A stretch of 64,000 bases of DNA from Delta-02 sp964513565 (lineage in GTDB: Bacteria; Desulfobacterota; Syntrophorhabdia; Syntrophorhabdales; Syntrophorhabdaceae): assembly GCA_964513565.1 (NCBI GenBank), contig CAZENE010000004.1:1-64000 (forward strand), given 5' to 3'. The first letter of the stretch is position 1. Each line of letters opens with the position of its first letter. Shown here in pieces: positions 43,490-51,342 of this stretch. The translations under genes were made by a program, and so were the position numbers. The notes under the pieces were generated by a model, which saw only the letters and a list, made by a program, of their open reading frames with translations, was not told where the DNA came from and did not search any database.

Positions 43490-44388
43490 CTCGACTCAAT
43501 GGTATCAATATAACAGTGGCGAGCGGCAAGGGAGGCACCGGGAAGACCACGGTTGCCGTAAATCTGGCGTGGTCTCTGTCCCAGGGCGGCCAAAATGTCC
43601 AATATCTTGATTGTGACGTTGAGGAACCCAATGGCCAGATCTTTCTTAAACCTCAAATCAATGAATCCACCATGGCGAAGGTCATGGTCCCCGTTGTAGA
43701 CCAGGAGAAATGCACGAGTTGTGCGGAATGCGGGGCGCATTGCCAGTTTCACGCGATCGTCAACCTTCCCGGAGACACCCTCATCTTTCCCGGTTTATGC
43801 CATAGCTGTGGCTTATGCACATCCCTGTGCCCGACCGGTGCGCTGAGCGAAGGAGAACGTGAAATTGGGTTCATTGAAAAAGGGATCGGGTTGAAGAATA
43901 TAAAATTTGTTCAGGGTGTATTGAACGTGGGCGAAGCGATGGCAGTGCCTCTTATCAAAAAAGTAAAAGCATGCGGTGATAAAGACTATCTTCAGATACT
44001 GGACGCTCCGCCGGGAACTTCATGTCCCGTTGTAGCCGCGCTTAATGGTTCTGATGCGGTCATAATGGTGACTGAGCCAACACCATTCGGCCTCCATGAT
44101 CTCAAGATAGCGATAGAGGTTGCAAAGTGGCTTCATATCCCTACGGGAGTGGTTATCAATAGGGACAACGGGGGATATCTCCCCTTGAGCAGTTATCTTG
44201 AAGCAAATGATATTCCGATTCTTGCGGTAATCCCCGAGAGTGCCGAAATTGCCCGTCATTATTCCCGCGGGGATATGATCCTCGATACTCTCCCCCAGTA
44301 TAGCGATATCTATGCTTACCTTGCTTCGAACGTGGACAAGCTTCTTTCTTCAGGGAATATTGAGAGGAAGCAGGGGGTTCAATCATGA
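43486..44388 (+). CDS. MinD-superfamily P-loop ATPase with ferredoxin insert (1)
   Basis: The protein has 300 residues. The deviant Walker A is SGKGGTGKTTVAV near residue 15. An inserted 2x[4Fe-4S] ferredoxin domain (CTSCAECGAHC and CHSCGLCTSLC, about residues 68-115) interrupts the ATPase fold. LDAPPGTSCP is the switch-II region. Such ATPases accompany ORP in Desulfovibrio and probably use ATP to load or move a cluster onto NifX-type partners. Start and stop codons overlap both neighbours (ATGA). Confidence 0.88.
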   Translation: MTRLNGINITVASGKGGTGKTTVAVNLAWSLSQGGQNVQYLDCDVEEPNGQIFLKPQINESTMAKVMVPVVDQEKCTSCAECGAHCQFHAIVNLPGDTLIFPGLCHSCGLCTSLCPTGALSEGEREIGFIEKGIGLKNIKFVQGVLNVGEAMAVPLIKKVKACGDKDYLQILDAPPGTSCPVVAALNGSDAVIMVTEPTPFGLHDLKIAIEVAKWLHIPTGVVINRDNGGYLPLSSYLEANDIPILAVIPESAEIARHYSRGDMILDTLPQYSDIYAYLASNVDKLLSSGNIERKQGVQS

Positions 44389-45248
44389 AAGAGATAGTTA
44401 TTGTAAGCGGAAAAGGGGGAACGGGCAAGACGTCGGTCGTGGCGTCGCTCGCCTGTTTGATGAAAAACAAGGTCCTGGCTGACTGCGATGTCGATGCGGC
44501 GAACCTCTCCCTTGTTCTATCTCCAAGGGTGATCGAGCAAAAAGAGTTTTTTGCCGGCGGAAAAGCGGAGATATTAGTCGAAAAATGTACTGAATGTGGT
44601 ATTTGCAGGGATATGTGCCGATTTGACGCCATCTCCGAAGAATATATCGTGGATGCCGTTTCATGTGAAGGATGCGGTGCATGCCTTTACTATTGCCCGG
44701 CATCTGCGGTAAAGTTCACTACGCCGCTTGCCGGACACTGCTATGTTTGCGATACTCCGGCAGGAGATCTTTTCGTATATGCGGAACTTTTGCCCGGCGA
44801 AGAGAATTCCGGGAAACTTGTCAGCATGGTGAGAACGGAAGCAAAAGAAAGGGCGGAGAGCGCTGGCCTTTCGCAGATCCTCATCGACGGCCCTCCGGGT
44901 ATTGGATGCCCGGTCATTGCTTCGATAACGGGTACATCTCTTGCCGTGATCGTTACCGAACCAACGGCGTCCGGGATCCATGACCTCGAAAGGGTCGTAC
45001 AATTAAGCCGGCATTTTGATATTCCGCCGGCAGTGATCATTAATAAGAGCGACATTAATCCGGCACATGCCGAATCGATAGTGAATTATTGCAGGGAAAA
45101 GAATATAGAGGTTTTAGGCCAGATCCCTTACGATGGAGAAATTTCGGAAGCTCAACGTCAGGGCAAGGCAATTATAGAATATGCTCCTGATAATCCGGTA
45201 AGTCATGCCATCAGGGGAATCGCGGAACATATCACATTTTTATTATAG
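44385..45248 (+). CDS. MinD-superfamily P-loop ATPase with ferredoxin insert (2)
   Basis: The protein has 287 residues with the same design as its neighbour: SGKGGTGKTSVVASLA, ferredoxin motifs CTECGICRDMC and CEGCGACLYYC, and LIDGPPGIGCP. ATPases of this superfamily act as dimers, so the two paralogues probably form a heterodimer. The deviant P-loop Lys is present in both. Confidence 0.88.
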   Translation: MKEIVIVSGKGGTGKTSVVASLACLMKNKVLADCDVDAANLSLVLSPRVIEQKEFFAGGKAEILVEKCTECGICRDMCRFDAISEEYIVDAVSCEGCGACLYYCPASAVKFTTPLAGHCYVCDTPAGDLFVYAELLPGEENSGKLVSMVRTEAKERAESAGLSQILIDGPPGIGCPVIASITGTSLAVIVTEPTASGIHDLERVVQLSRHFDIPPAVIINKSDINPAHAESIVNYCREKNIEVLGQIPYDGEISEAQRQGKAIIEYAPDNPVSHAIRGIAEHITFLL

Positions 45249-45263
45249 AAGGAGTAAACAAAT

Positions 45264-46535
45264 ATGACAGAGCACGGAAAAACAACACAGGATAATGAAA
45301 TGGATGATCTCATGCTACAGGAGCGCCTGAGCAGGATAGGCCGGACGCTCATGGTCCTGTCGGGTAAGGGTGGTGTAGGAAAAAGTACCGTTGCAGTTAA
45401 CCTTGCATTAAGCCTTGCTGCGCAGGGACAGAGAGTGGGGCTTCTTGACGTCGATATTCATGGGCCGAGCATACCCAAGATGCTGGGGATAAACGGTCAG
45501 AAGGTCGGGGTCAGGAATGAGGAGATCATTCCCATTGAAGCGTTTGGAAAACTCCATGTCGTTTCGATGGGTAATCTTCTCGAAAATGACGACCAGCCCG
45601 TAGTCTGGAGAGGTCCTCTGAAATACAACGTGATCAAGGAATTCCTCCAGCATGTCATGTGGGGAAAACTTGATTATCTCGTTATCGATGCGCCTCCCGG
45701 AACGGGAGACGAGCCGCTTTCGGTGGGACAGTTGATCAAGGAAAGGGCCAGCGCCGTGATCGTCACGACGCCCCAGCAGGTGGCTACGATAGACGTGGCC
45801 AAATGCATCACTTTCTGCAATCAGCTTCAGGTTCCCGTTGTGGGGATCATCGAGAATATGAGCGGCTTTATCTGTCCTCATTGCGGAAAAGAAGTCGATA
45901 TCTTTTCCAAGGGCGGCGGGAAAGAGCTGGCGGATAGGATGAATGTCCCATTTCTGGGCTCCGTCCCGCTCGATCCCGAAATCGTCAAAAGCGGAGACAG
46001 CGGACAGCCTTATATACTTTCGTACATCAATACTGAAACGGCAAAGCGTTTTGACGCGATAGTCGATAAGATCATTTCTATCTGCCCGCCATCAACTACC
46101 GATATCCCCCGGCCCACGACGAAACCGGCTAATGGAGAAAGCTCTGTCATACACTCCTCCGGCGCGGGCCAGGGGGATATCTCAAATAAAGGAGATATCA
46201 TGAAATTTGCAGTACCGACCAATGGGGGCAAGCTTTGCATGCATTTCGGCCATTGCGAGGCCTTTGCTCTGATCGATGCCGATGCCAACGGCACGATCGT
46301 CAACGAGTCATTCGTAACACCTCCAGCTCATGAACCGGGAGTCCTGCCGCCATGGCTTGCCCGGCAGGGCGTGCAGTTCATTATCGCGGGAGGGATGGGA
46401 AGCCGAGCCCAGCAATTATTTGTCCAGGAGGGCGTGAAGGTCGTGACAGGTGCTCAGGAAGAAGATCCGCGCATGGCAGTGGAGAACTACTTAAAAGGAA
46501 AGCTCGTCACCGGCGCTAATACATGCGATCATTGA
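45264..46535 (+). CDS. Mrp/NBP35-type Fe-S carrier ATPase fused to NifX domain
   Basis: The protein has 423 residues. Residues 25-280 are an Mrp/ApbC ATPase: VLSGKGGVGKSTVAVNLAL, LDVDIHGPSIPKMLG, DAPPGTGDEPLSV and the cluster-binding CPHCG (C-x2-C). A linker of about 35 residues leads to a NifX-like domain (KFAVPTNGGKLCMHFGHCEA, QFIIAGGMGSRAQQLF). AAAGGAG lies 5 nt before ATG 46200, exactly at the domain start, so a free NifX product is likely. It carries Fe-S clusters to target proteins. Confidence 0.9.
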   Translation: MTEHGKTTQDNEMDDLMLQERLSRIGRTLMVLSGKGGVGKSTVAVNLALSLAAQGQRVGLLDVDIHGPSIPKMLGINGQKVGVRNEEIIPIEAFGKLHVVSMGNLLENDDQPVVWRGPLKYNVIKEFLQHVMWGKLDYLVIDAPPGTGDEPLSVGQLIKERASAVIVTTPQQVATIDVAKCITFCNQLQVPVVGIIENMSGFICPHCGKEVDIFSKGGGKELADRMNVPFLGSVPLDPEIVKSGDSGQPYILSYINTETAKRFDAIVDKIISICPPSTTDIPRPTTKPANGESSVIHSSGAGQGDISNKGDIMKFAVPTNGGKLCMHFGHCEAFALIDADANGTIVNESFVTPPAHEPGVLPPWLARQGVQFIIAGGMGSRAQQLFVQEGVKVVTGAQEEDPRMAVENYLKGKLVTGANTCDH

Positions 46536-46554
46536 AAGCAGAAAGTCGGGTAAT

Positions 46555-46584
46555 GGAGCGGATGGTATCGAGACCATCCGCTCC
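46555..46584 (+). terminator. Strong hairpin between mrp-like and DUF364 genes
   Basis: A 12-bp perfect stem (GGAGCGGATGGT with ACCATCCGCTCC) closes a 6-nt loop. There is no T-run, so it is more likely an attenuating or mRNA-stabilising element than a full terminator. It ends 12 nt before the next ATG. Confidence 0.55.
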
Positions 46585-46596
46585 AGGACAATATAC

Positions 46597-47361
46597 ATGG
46601 CTATCCTACAGGATATAATCTCTTCCCTATCGGCTGACGCGCGCGTGCGTGAAGTAACACGGGGAATCTACTGGACGGCGGTAGAAAGCAGACACTGCGG
46701 TCTGGCATCGACAATGATTTACGACTGCAGGAGCGAGGAAGAAGGAGCAGCGCATAGCCCTTCTTTCCTGGACAAGAACGCCCTCGAGCTTGCACAGGGG
46801 GCTTTTTCGGAAGACAAGTCGCGGTCATCCGTCGGGCTTGCGGCTATCAACTCATTGATAGACGTTTGCACGGATGAGTGTACCGATATTAATGCGGGAA
46901 ATTATCTTATGCGTGTCGGGCAGGAAAAAGATATCTCGGTGATAGGTCATTTTCCGTTTATAGATGATCTAAAAAGCGTTGCCCGGAACGTTTGGGTCAT
47001 CGAAAAGCGCATGCAGCCCGGCGATCATCCTGAGAGCGAAACAGCGGAATTGCTGGCCCAATCCAGCATCATTGCGATTTCCAGTACCACCCTCATTAAT
47101 CATACTCTGGAAAATATACTCGACCTTTGTCCCCGGCAAAGCGTGAAAATGCTGCTTGGCCCGACAACCCCTATGACACCAGTGCTTTTTGACCACGGAA
47201 TTGATATAATTTCAGGGTCTGTGGTGACTGACCCTGGCACGGCGCTATTGTATATTCGTCAAGGTGCCAATTTCAGGGAATTGAAACGAACGGGTTCGAT
47301 CAGACTGGTTACACGAACAAAAAACCGGGAGGAAGGTTTTCTTCATGAACGAATATACTGA
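46597..47361 (+). CDS. DUF364/DUF4213 protein, second copy
   Basis: The protein has 254 residues. The N-terminal DUF4213 part (HCGLASTMIYDC) is followed by the DUF364 domain: ISVIGHFPFIDDLKSVARNV, AISSTTLINHTLENILDL, MLLGPTTPMTPVLFDHGIDI and SVVTDPGTALLYIRQG. These features match members suggested to chelate heavy metal. Its end overlaps the start of the IscU-like gene by 17 nt. Presence of two DUF364 genes around one cofactor-type cluster supports a metal-handling role. Confidence 0.82.
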   Translation: MAILQDIISSLSADARVREVTRGIYWTAVESRHCGLASTMIYDCRSEEEGAAHSPSFLDKNALELAQGAFSEDKSRSSVGLAAINSLIDVCTDECTDINAGNYLMRVGQEKDISVIGHFPFIDDLKSVARNVWVIEKRMQPGDHPESETAELLAQSSIIAISSTTLINHTLENILDLCPRQSVKMLLGPTTPMTPVLFDHGIDIISGSVVTDPGTALLYIRQGANFRELKRTGSIRLVTRTKNREEGFLHERIY

Positions 47362-47755
47362 AATTGTAATGGATCATTTCCACAATCCCCGTAACGTCGG
47401 CATCATAAATAACCACGATGGTATGGGCGAGGTCGGCGATCCTAACTGCGGTGATTTCCTTCGCGTATATATCAAAGTAGGAGAAGATAATATACTGGAA
47501 GCGGTACGGTACCAGATCCGCGGCTGCCCTGCATCGATTGCATGCGCGAGCGTAATGACAGAACTTGCCGTCGGCAAAGACCTGGATGAGGCAATGATGA
47601 TCGAAGACATGGATATTGTCAAAGCGCTCGGCGGCCTGCCGGAATACAAGCTTCACTGCTCCAATCTCGGGGCGACCGGCTTGAAGAAGGCAATAATGAA
47701 CCATCTCACGCGGTATTTATCAAACGTTAATAATAAACAGGAAAATCCGGGGTGA
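47345..47755 (+). CDS. IscU/NifU-N-type Fe-S scaffold protein
   Basis: The protein has 136 residues. The three cluster-ligand Cys are in GDPNCGDFLRVY, GCPASIACASVM and LHCSNLGATGLKKA; the assisting Asp follows the first Cys. The LPPVK motif for HscA is absent, as in SUF- or NIF-type anaerobe scaffolds. No cysteine desulfurase is encoded nearby, so sulfur must come from elsewhere, perhaps the rhodanese-fused reductase downstream. Confidence 0.88.
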   Translation: MNEYTEIVMDHFHNPRNVGIINNHDGMGEVGDPNCGDFLRVYIKVGEDNILEAVRYQIRGCPASIACASVMTELAVGKDLDEAMMIEDMDIVKALGGLPEYKLHCSNLGATGLKKAIMNHLTRYLSNVNNKQENPG

Positions 47756-47758
47756 GCC

Positions 47759-48709
47759 ATGCGATCCGATAGTGCAGGAAAAGAAGATATCGGTCTTTGT
47801 AAGAGTGTAACCGTTACCTGTATCTCAGAAACGGGCTGGCTCAGTGAAGAAGCCTGGCTTAAAAATGTCGACAGGGCAGGCGGCCGCCAGGTCAACCAGT
47901 GGTCGGTAGATTGGGACGCGACTAACAGTGCAGGCTGCTCGAGCCTGGTCGACGTGGAAGGACTCGATGGTACCCGCCTTAAATTCCTTCTCGATTCCGG
48001 CTGGAATAACGACTATATGGACGCCGCATTCGAACGTGAAGGCATCGATGCGATGCTCAAAAAACGCGAGATTGAATTCCTGTATGTGACGCATGAGCAT
48101 TTCGACCATTATTTCGGGATATCGTCCGCGCTTAAACATGACCCGGATATTACAGTTATGGTCCCGAACACATTTCATGACGAAGGCTACAAGCTGCTGG
48201 CAGGCGCTGAATTCCCGGTATGCCATGCCGGGAACCCTTTCCCTCATAAAGGTAAGCTCATCCGGCATGATCCCGATGTGATCTATCAATTACGCCCCGG
48301 CTGCGCCTCGGTTACATTCAGCATCGATATACCTTTCTGCGTAAAGGGAGAGCAGTCCCTTTTTTTCAATGTGCGGGATAAAGGCATCGTCTGCATCACG
48401 GGATGCTGCCACCAGAATATCGCTACGTTTGCCGATTTTGCCAGGGACCGTATTCAGGGGGGAGAGAACTTATACGGATTGTATGGCGGTCTGCATATCG
48501 CACCCGTTGGTGAACTTGACGCCGCGGGCGAAAAGACGGTCATAAACCTGGGAAGATATGGTTTCAAGAAAATTGCTTGCAATCATTGTACCGGGGTTAC
48601 CGCCGTCAGGAAAATGGTCGAAATCGGTTATCCGATAGTGGGCGGAACCGCGAGCAACGGGTCCCAGAGCGACCTGTACCTCGGAAACGGGGATAAAATT
48701 ATTTTTTAA
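47759..48709 (+). CDS. Metallo-beta-lactamase-fold protein
   Basis: The protein has 316 residues. The metal motif is YVTHEHFDHYFGI near residue 112, with further ligands in ITGCCHQNI and YGGLHIAPV and a Cys-rich end (CNHCTGVTA). It belongs to the same broad DHPR-synthase-like subfamily as the protein at 36948 but is longer. It starts 3 nt after the scaffold gene, and is probably the last gene of the tight operon. Confidence 0.83.
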   Translation: MRSDSAGKEDIGLCKSVTVTCISETGWLSEEAWLKNVDRAGGRQVNQWSVDWDATNSAGCSSLVDVEGLDGTRLKFLLDSGWNNDYMDAAFEREGIDAMLKKREIEFLYVTHEHFDHYFGISSALKHDPDITVMVPNTFHDEGYKLLAGAEFPVCHAGNPFPHKGKLIRHDPDVIYQLRPGCASVTFSIDIPFCVKGEQSLFFNVRDKGIVCITGCCHQNIATFADFARDRIQGGENLYGLYGGLHIAPVGELDAAGEKTVINLGRYGFKKIACNHCTGVTAVRKMVEIGYPIVGGTASNGSQSDLYLGNGDKIIF

Positions 48710-49042
48710 TGAAACTGCGGACACAAGTTTTACTCCGTCAACGGCAACCCGCATGGGGATCAAGAATATACAAGGGAATTCCGATCACGCTGCAAGTTAT
48801 TTGTCTTATCGTGAATTTTACGGCAAGAGTCGCGCAGGGTTTTTGGAAACGGGCTGATGCGCTTTAATGCCAGGCCAAACGTTCTTAAAACGTTGTTCGG
48901 TTTGCTTTTCCTCTATTTTTGGGTCGAATATATATACTGATTTACTTTGGGGTTGTCATATGATCCGGTATGCTGGCATTTTTCGGTTATAATCAGATAT
49001 TCGCTATATGAACAAAAAAGCAAGGAAAGTTTTCTTCAAATA

Positions 49043-49516
49043 ATGAAAAAGATTTATTTTTTCGATCCGGTGGGAATTGTTCATTCTCCCTATAAAACAA
49101 AGGAAACGGCACCCATCCAGGGAATATTCAAGCCCGATGGGACAGGCTGGGTGGAGCTCTTCCCAGAATACGCCGATGGACTTCACGATATTGAGCTGTT
49201 CTCTCACATTTTTCTCATTTATTTTCTGGACCGGGCCGGGCCTGTCGAACTGGTGCGTCCTACCCTGCTTGATGATAGGTCCCATGGCATCTTTGCATCC
49301 CGTCATCCTGCAAGGCCTAATTATATAGGGATCAACATCGTACAGCTGACAAAAAGGGAATCGAACCGGCTTGAGGTAAGGGGACTTGATGTCATAGACC
49401 AGACGCCCCTTCTCGATATAAAACCATATGTCCCGCGCTTTGATTCGTTCCCGGGTGCTCGCGAGGGATGGTTTGCGGGAAAACAGGATAGAGTGAAGCC
49501 GTTCGGCCGGGAATAA
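49043..49516 (+). CDS. TrmO/TsaA-family protein (tRNA N6-methyltransferase-like)
   Basis: The protein has 157 residues. The TsaA beta-barrel is shown by DPVGIVHSPYKTKETAPIQG, ELFPEYADGLHDIELFSHIF, GIFASRHPARPNYIGINIVQ and LEVRGLDVIDQTPLLDIKPY. TrmO uses SAM to methylate t6A in tRNA; archaeal and anaerobe short forms of this family often sit near metal-cofactor genes and may do something else. ATG 49043 is chosen; the upstream extension has no family similarity. Confidence 0.83.
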   Translation: MKKIYFFDPVGIVHSPYKTKETAPIQGIFKPDGTGWVELFPEYADGLHDIELFSHIFLIYFLDRAGPVELVRPTLLDDRSHGIFASRHPARPNYIGINIVQLTKRESNRLEVRGLDVIDQTPLLDIKPYVPRFDSFPGAREGWFAGKQDRVKPFGRE

Positions 49517-49595
49517 TATCGGTGCTTGAATTTTGGGTAATTTGTTTTATAGCAAAAATTAATACTCTACAATTCATTTTGAAAGAGGAAAAAGT

Positions 49596-51296
49596 ATGAC
49601 TGAAAGGAAGAGAATAGTCGTAATAGGCGGATCGGCGGCAGGTCCCAAGGCGGCAGCCCGGGCTCGCAGAATGGATGAGAATGCGGAGATAATCATCATA
49701 CAAAAAGTCCCGGACCTTTCGATGGCATCATGCGGATACCCTTATTATGTAGGCGGATTTTTTGACGACAGGAACATGCTTCTCTCGACACCGACAGGCA
49801 TTACCAGGGACCCGAAATATTATATCAGCGCAAAGGGCATCATCGCAAAGACCCAGACCGAGGCAGTTGAAATAGATAGACAGAATAAAAAAATATTATG
49901 CAAAAACCTCGTTACGAACGACAACGAGACGATCGGTTATGACAAGCTTATTCTTGCGACCGGTTCAATCCCTAAATATCCACCGGTTCCGGGCATCGAA
50001 TTGTCCGGCATAACGACCCTGCAAAGTATGCAGGACGCCGATTATCTCAGGCGCATTCGAGATGAGGGCAAGATCAGAAAAGCTGTTATCATCGGCGGGG
50101 GCCTGATAGGCATCGAAACGTGCGAAGCCCTTGAACTTGCAGGGATCGAGATCACGGTTGTAGAACTGCTTCCGCAGCTCTTGACATTCCTCGACTGGGA
50201 AATTGCCAAATTAGTCGAGAATCATGTGAAAAGCAGGAATGCAAACGTCATTACGCAGAATGGCTTGGCTGCGTTCCTCGGTGAAGACGGAAAAGTGACA
50301 GGTGTAAAGCTCAATAATGGCACGGAACTGCCGTGCGAACTGGCGGTTGTTGCTATCGGAGTAAACCCCAATACAAAGCTCGCCCGTGAGGCCGGCATAG
50401 CTATCGGGGAAACGGGGGGTATTAGCGTCGACCGGTATATGCAGACATCCGATCCCGACATTTATGCCGTCGGAGATTGTATTGAGGTGCCCAGTCTGAT
50501 AACCGGCAAAAAGGTCCTGGCCCCGTATGGAGACCTTGCGAACCTCGAGGGGAGGGTAGCGGGGGAGAATGCAGCGGCAGGGAATCGCGCGGTATTCCCG
50601 GGTACCATTCAGACCGGCATATGTAAGGTTTTTGATTATACGGCAGGTTCGACCGGATTATCGGAAAAAGCGGCCCGCGACGCCGGTTTTACGGATGTCG
50701 AAACAGCCATCAACGCAAGTCCCGATAAACCAGGTTTTATGCAGGGCAGGATACTGGTGACAAAAGTGATTATCGAGAGATCCTCAGGCCGGATATTGGG
50801 TGCACAATGTGTGGGGTTGGGTGATGTAAGCAAGCAGATCGCCCAATGGGCCATGGCTATCAAAGGATCGCTCAGCGTCGATGACATGATCAATGCCGAT
50901 CTTCCCTACGCCCCGCCTTTTTCGCTCGCGATCGACCATAGTATCGCGACAGCGCATATCGTTCAGAACAAGATGCGCGGTTTTATGAAAGGCATCTCCT
51001 GTGCGGATGTAAAGAAAAAGGTGGATAACCGGGAGAAGGTATTCTTTCTGGATACCCGGGGGCCCGATGAATACGAAGAAATGCGCCTTGGTATAGGCGA
51101 GACTCTAATCCCCATCGGCATGCTCAGGAACCGGCTCAATGAGATTCCGCACGATAAGGACACCGAGATAATCTGCTACTGCAAAATATCGCTCAGGGGA
51201 TACGAGGCAGCCCGCGTGTTGGAGGCGAACGGCTGGAAAAACGTGAAGGTCATGGAGGGCGGCCTCATGGCATGGCCCTTCTATCGGGAGAAGTAG
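49596..51296 (+). CDS. CoA-disulfide-reductase-like flavoprotein fused to rhodanese
   Basis: The protein has 566 residues. The FAD site is VVIGGSAAGPKAAARAR, the redox Cys is in SMASCGYPYYVGG (single Cys, as in CoADR/NADH oxidase), NAD binds AVIIGGGLIGIETCEALE and the second FAD motif is YAVGDCIEV. A C-terminal rhodanese (470-566) has its catalytic Cys in ICYCKISLRGYEA. Such CoADR-Rhd enzymes reduce CoA- or protein-persulfides and polysulfide with NAD(P)H. It could supply or scavenge sulfane sulfur for the cluster-assembly genes upstream. Confidence 0.9.
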   Translation: MTERKRIVVIGGSAAGPKAAARARRMDENAEIIIIQKVPDLSMASCGYPYYVGGFFDDRNMLLSTPTGITRDPKYYISAKGIIAKTQTEAVEIDRQNKKILCKNLVTNDNETIGYDKLILATGSIPKYPPVPGIELSGITTLQSMQDADYLRRIRDEGKIRKAVIIGGGLIGIETCEALELAGIEITVVELLPQLLTFLDWEIAKLVENHVKSRNANVITQNGLAAFLGEDGKVTGVKLNNGTELPCELAVVAIGVNPNTKLAREAGIAIGETGGISVDRYMQTSDPDIYAVGDCIEVPSLITGKKVLAPYGDLANLEGRVAGENAAAGNRAVFPGTIQTGICKVFDYTAGSTGLSEKAARDAGFTDVETAINASPDKPGFMQGRILVTKVIIERSSGRILGAQCVGLGDVSKQIAQWAMAIKGSLSVDDMINADLPYAPPFSLAIDHSIATAHIVQNKMRGFMKGISCADVKKKVDNREKVFFLDTRGPDEYEEMRLGIGETLIPIGMLRNRLNEIPHDKDTEIICYCKISLRGYEAARVLEANGWKNVKVMEGGLMAWPFYREK

Positions 51297-51342
51297 GCCC
51301 TGGGAGAGCATTGTTCGCATTTTCCCCCGGGATGAACGGAAT

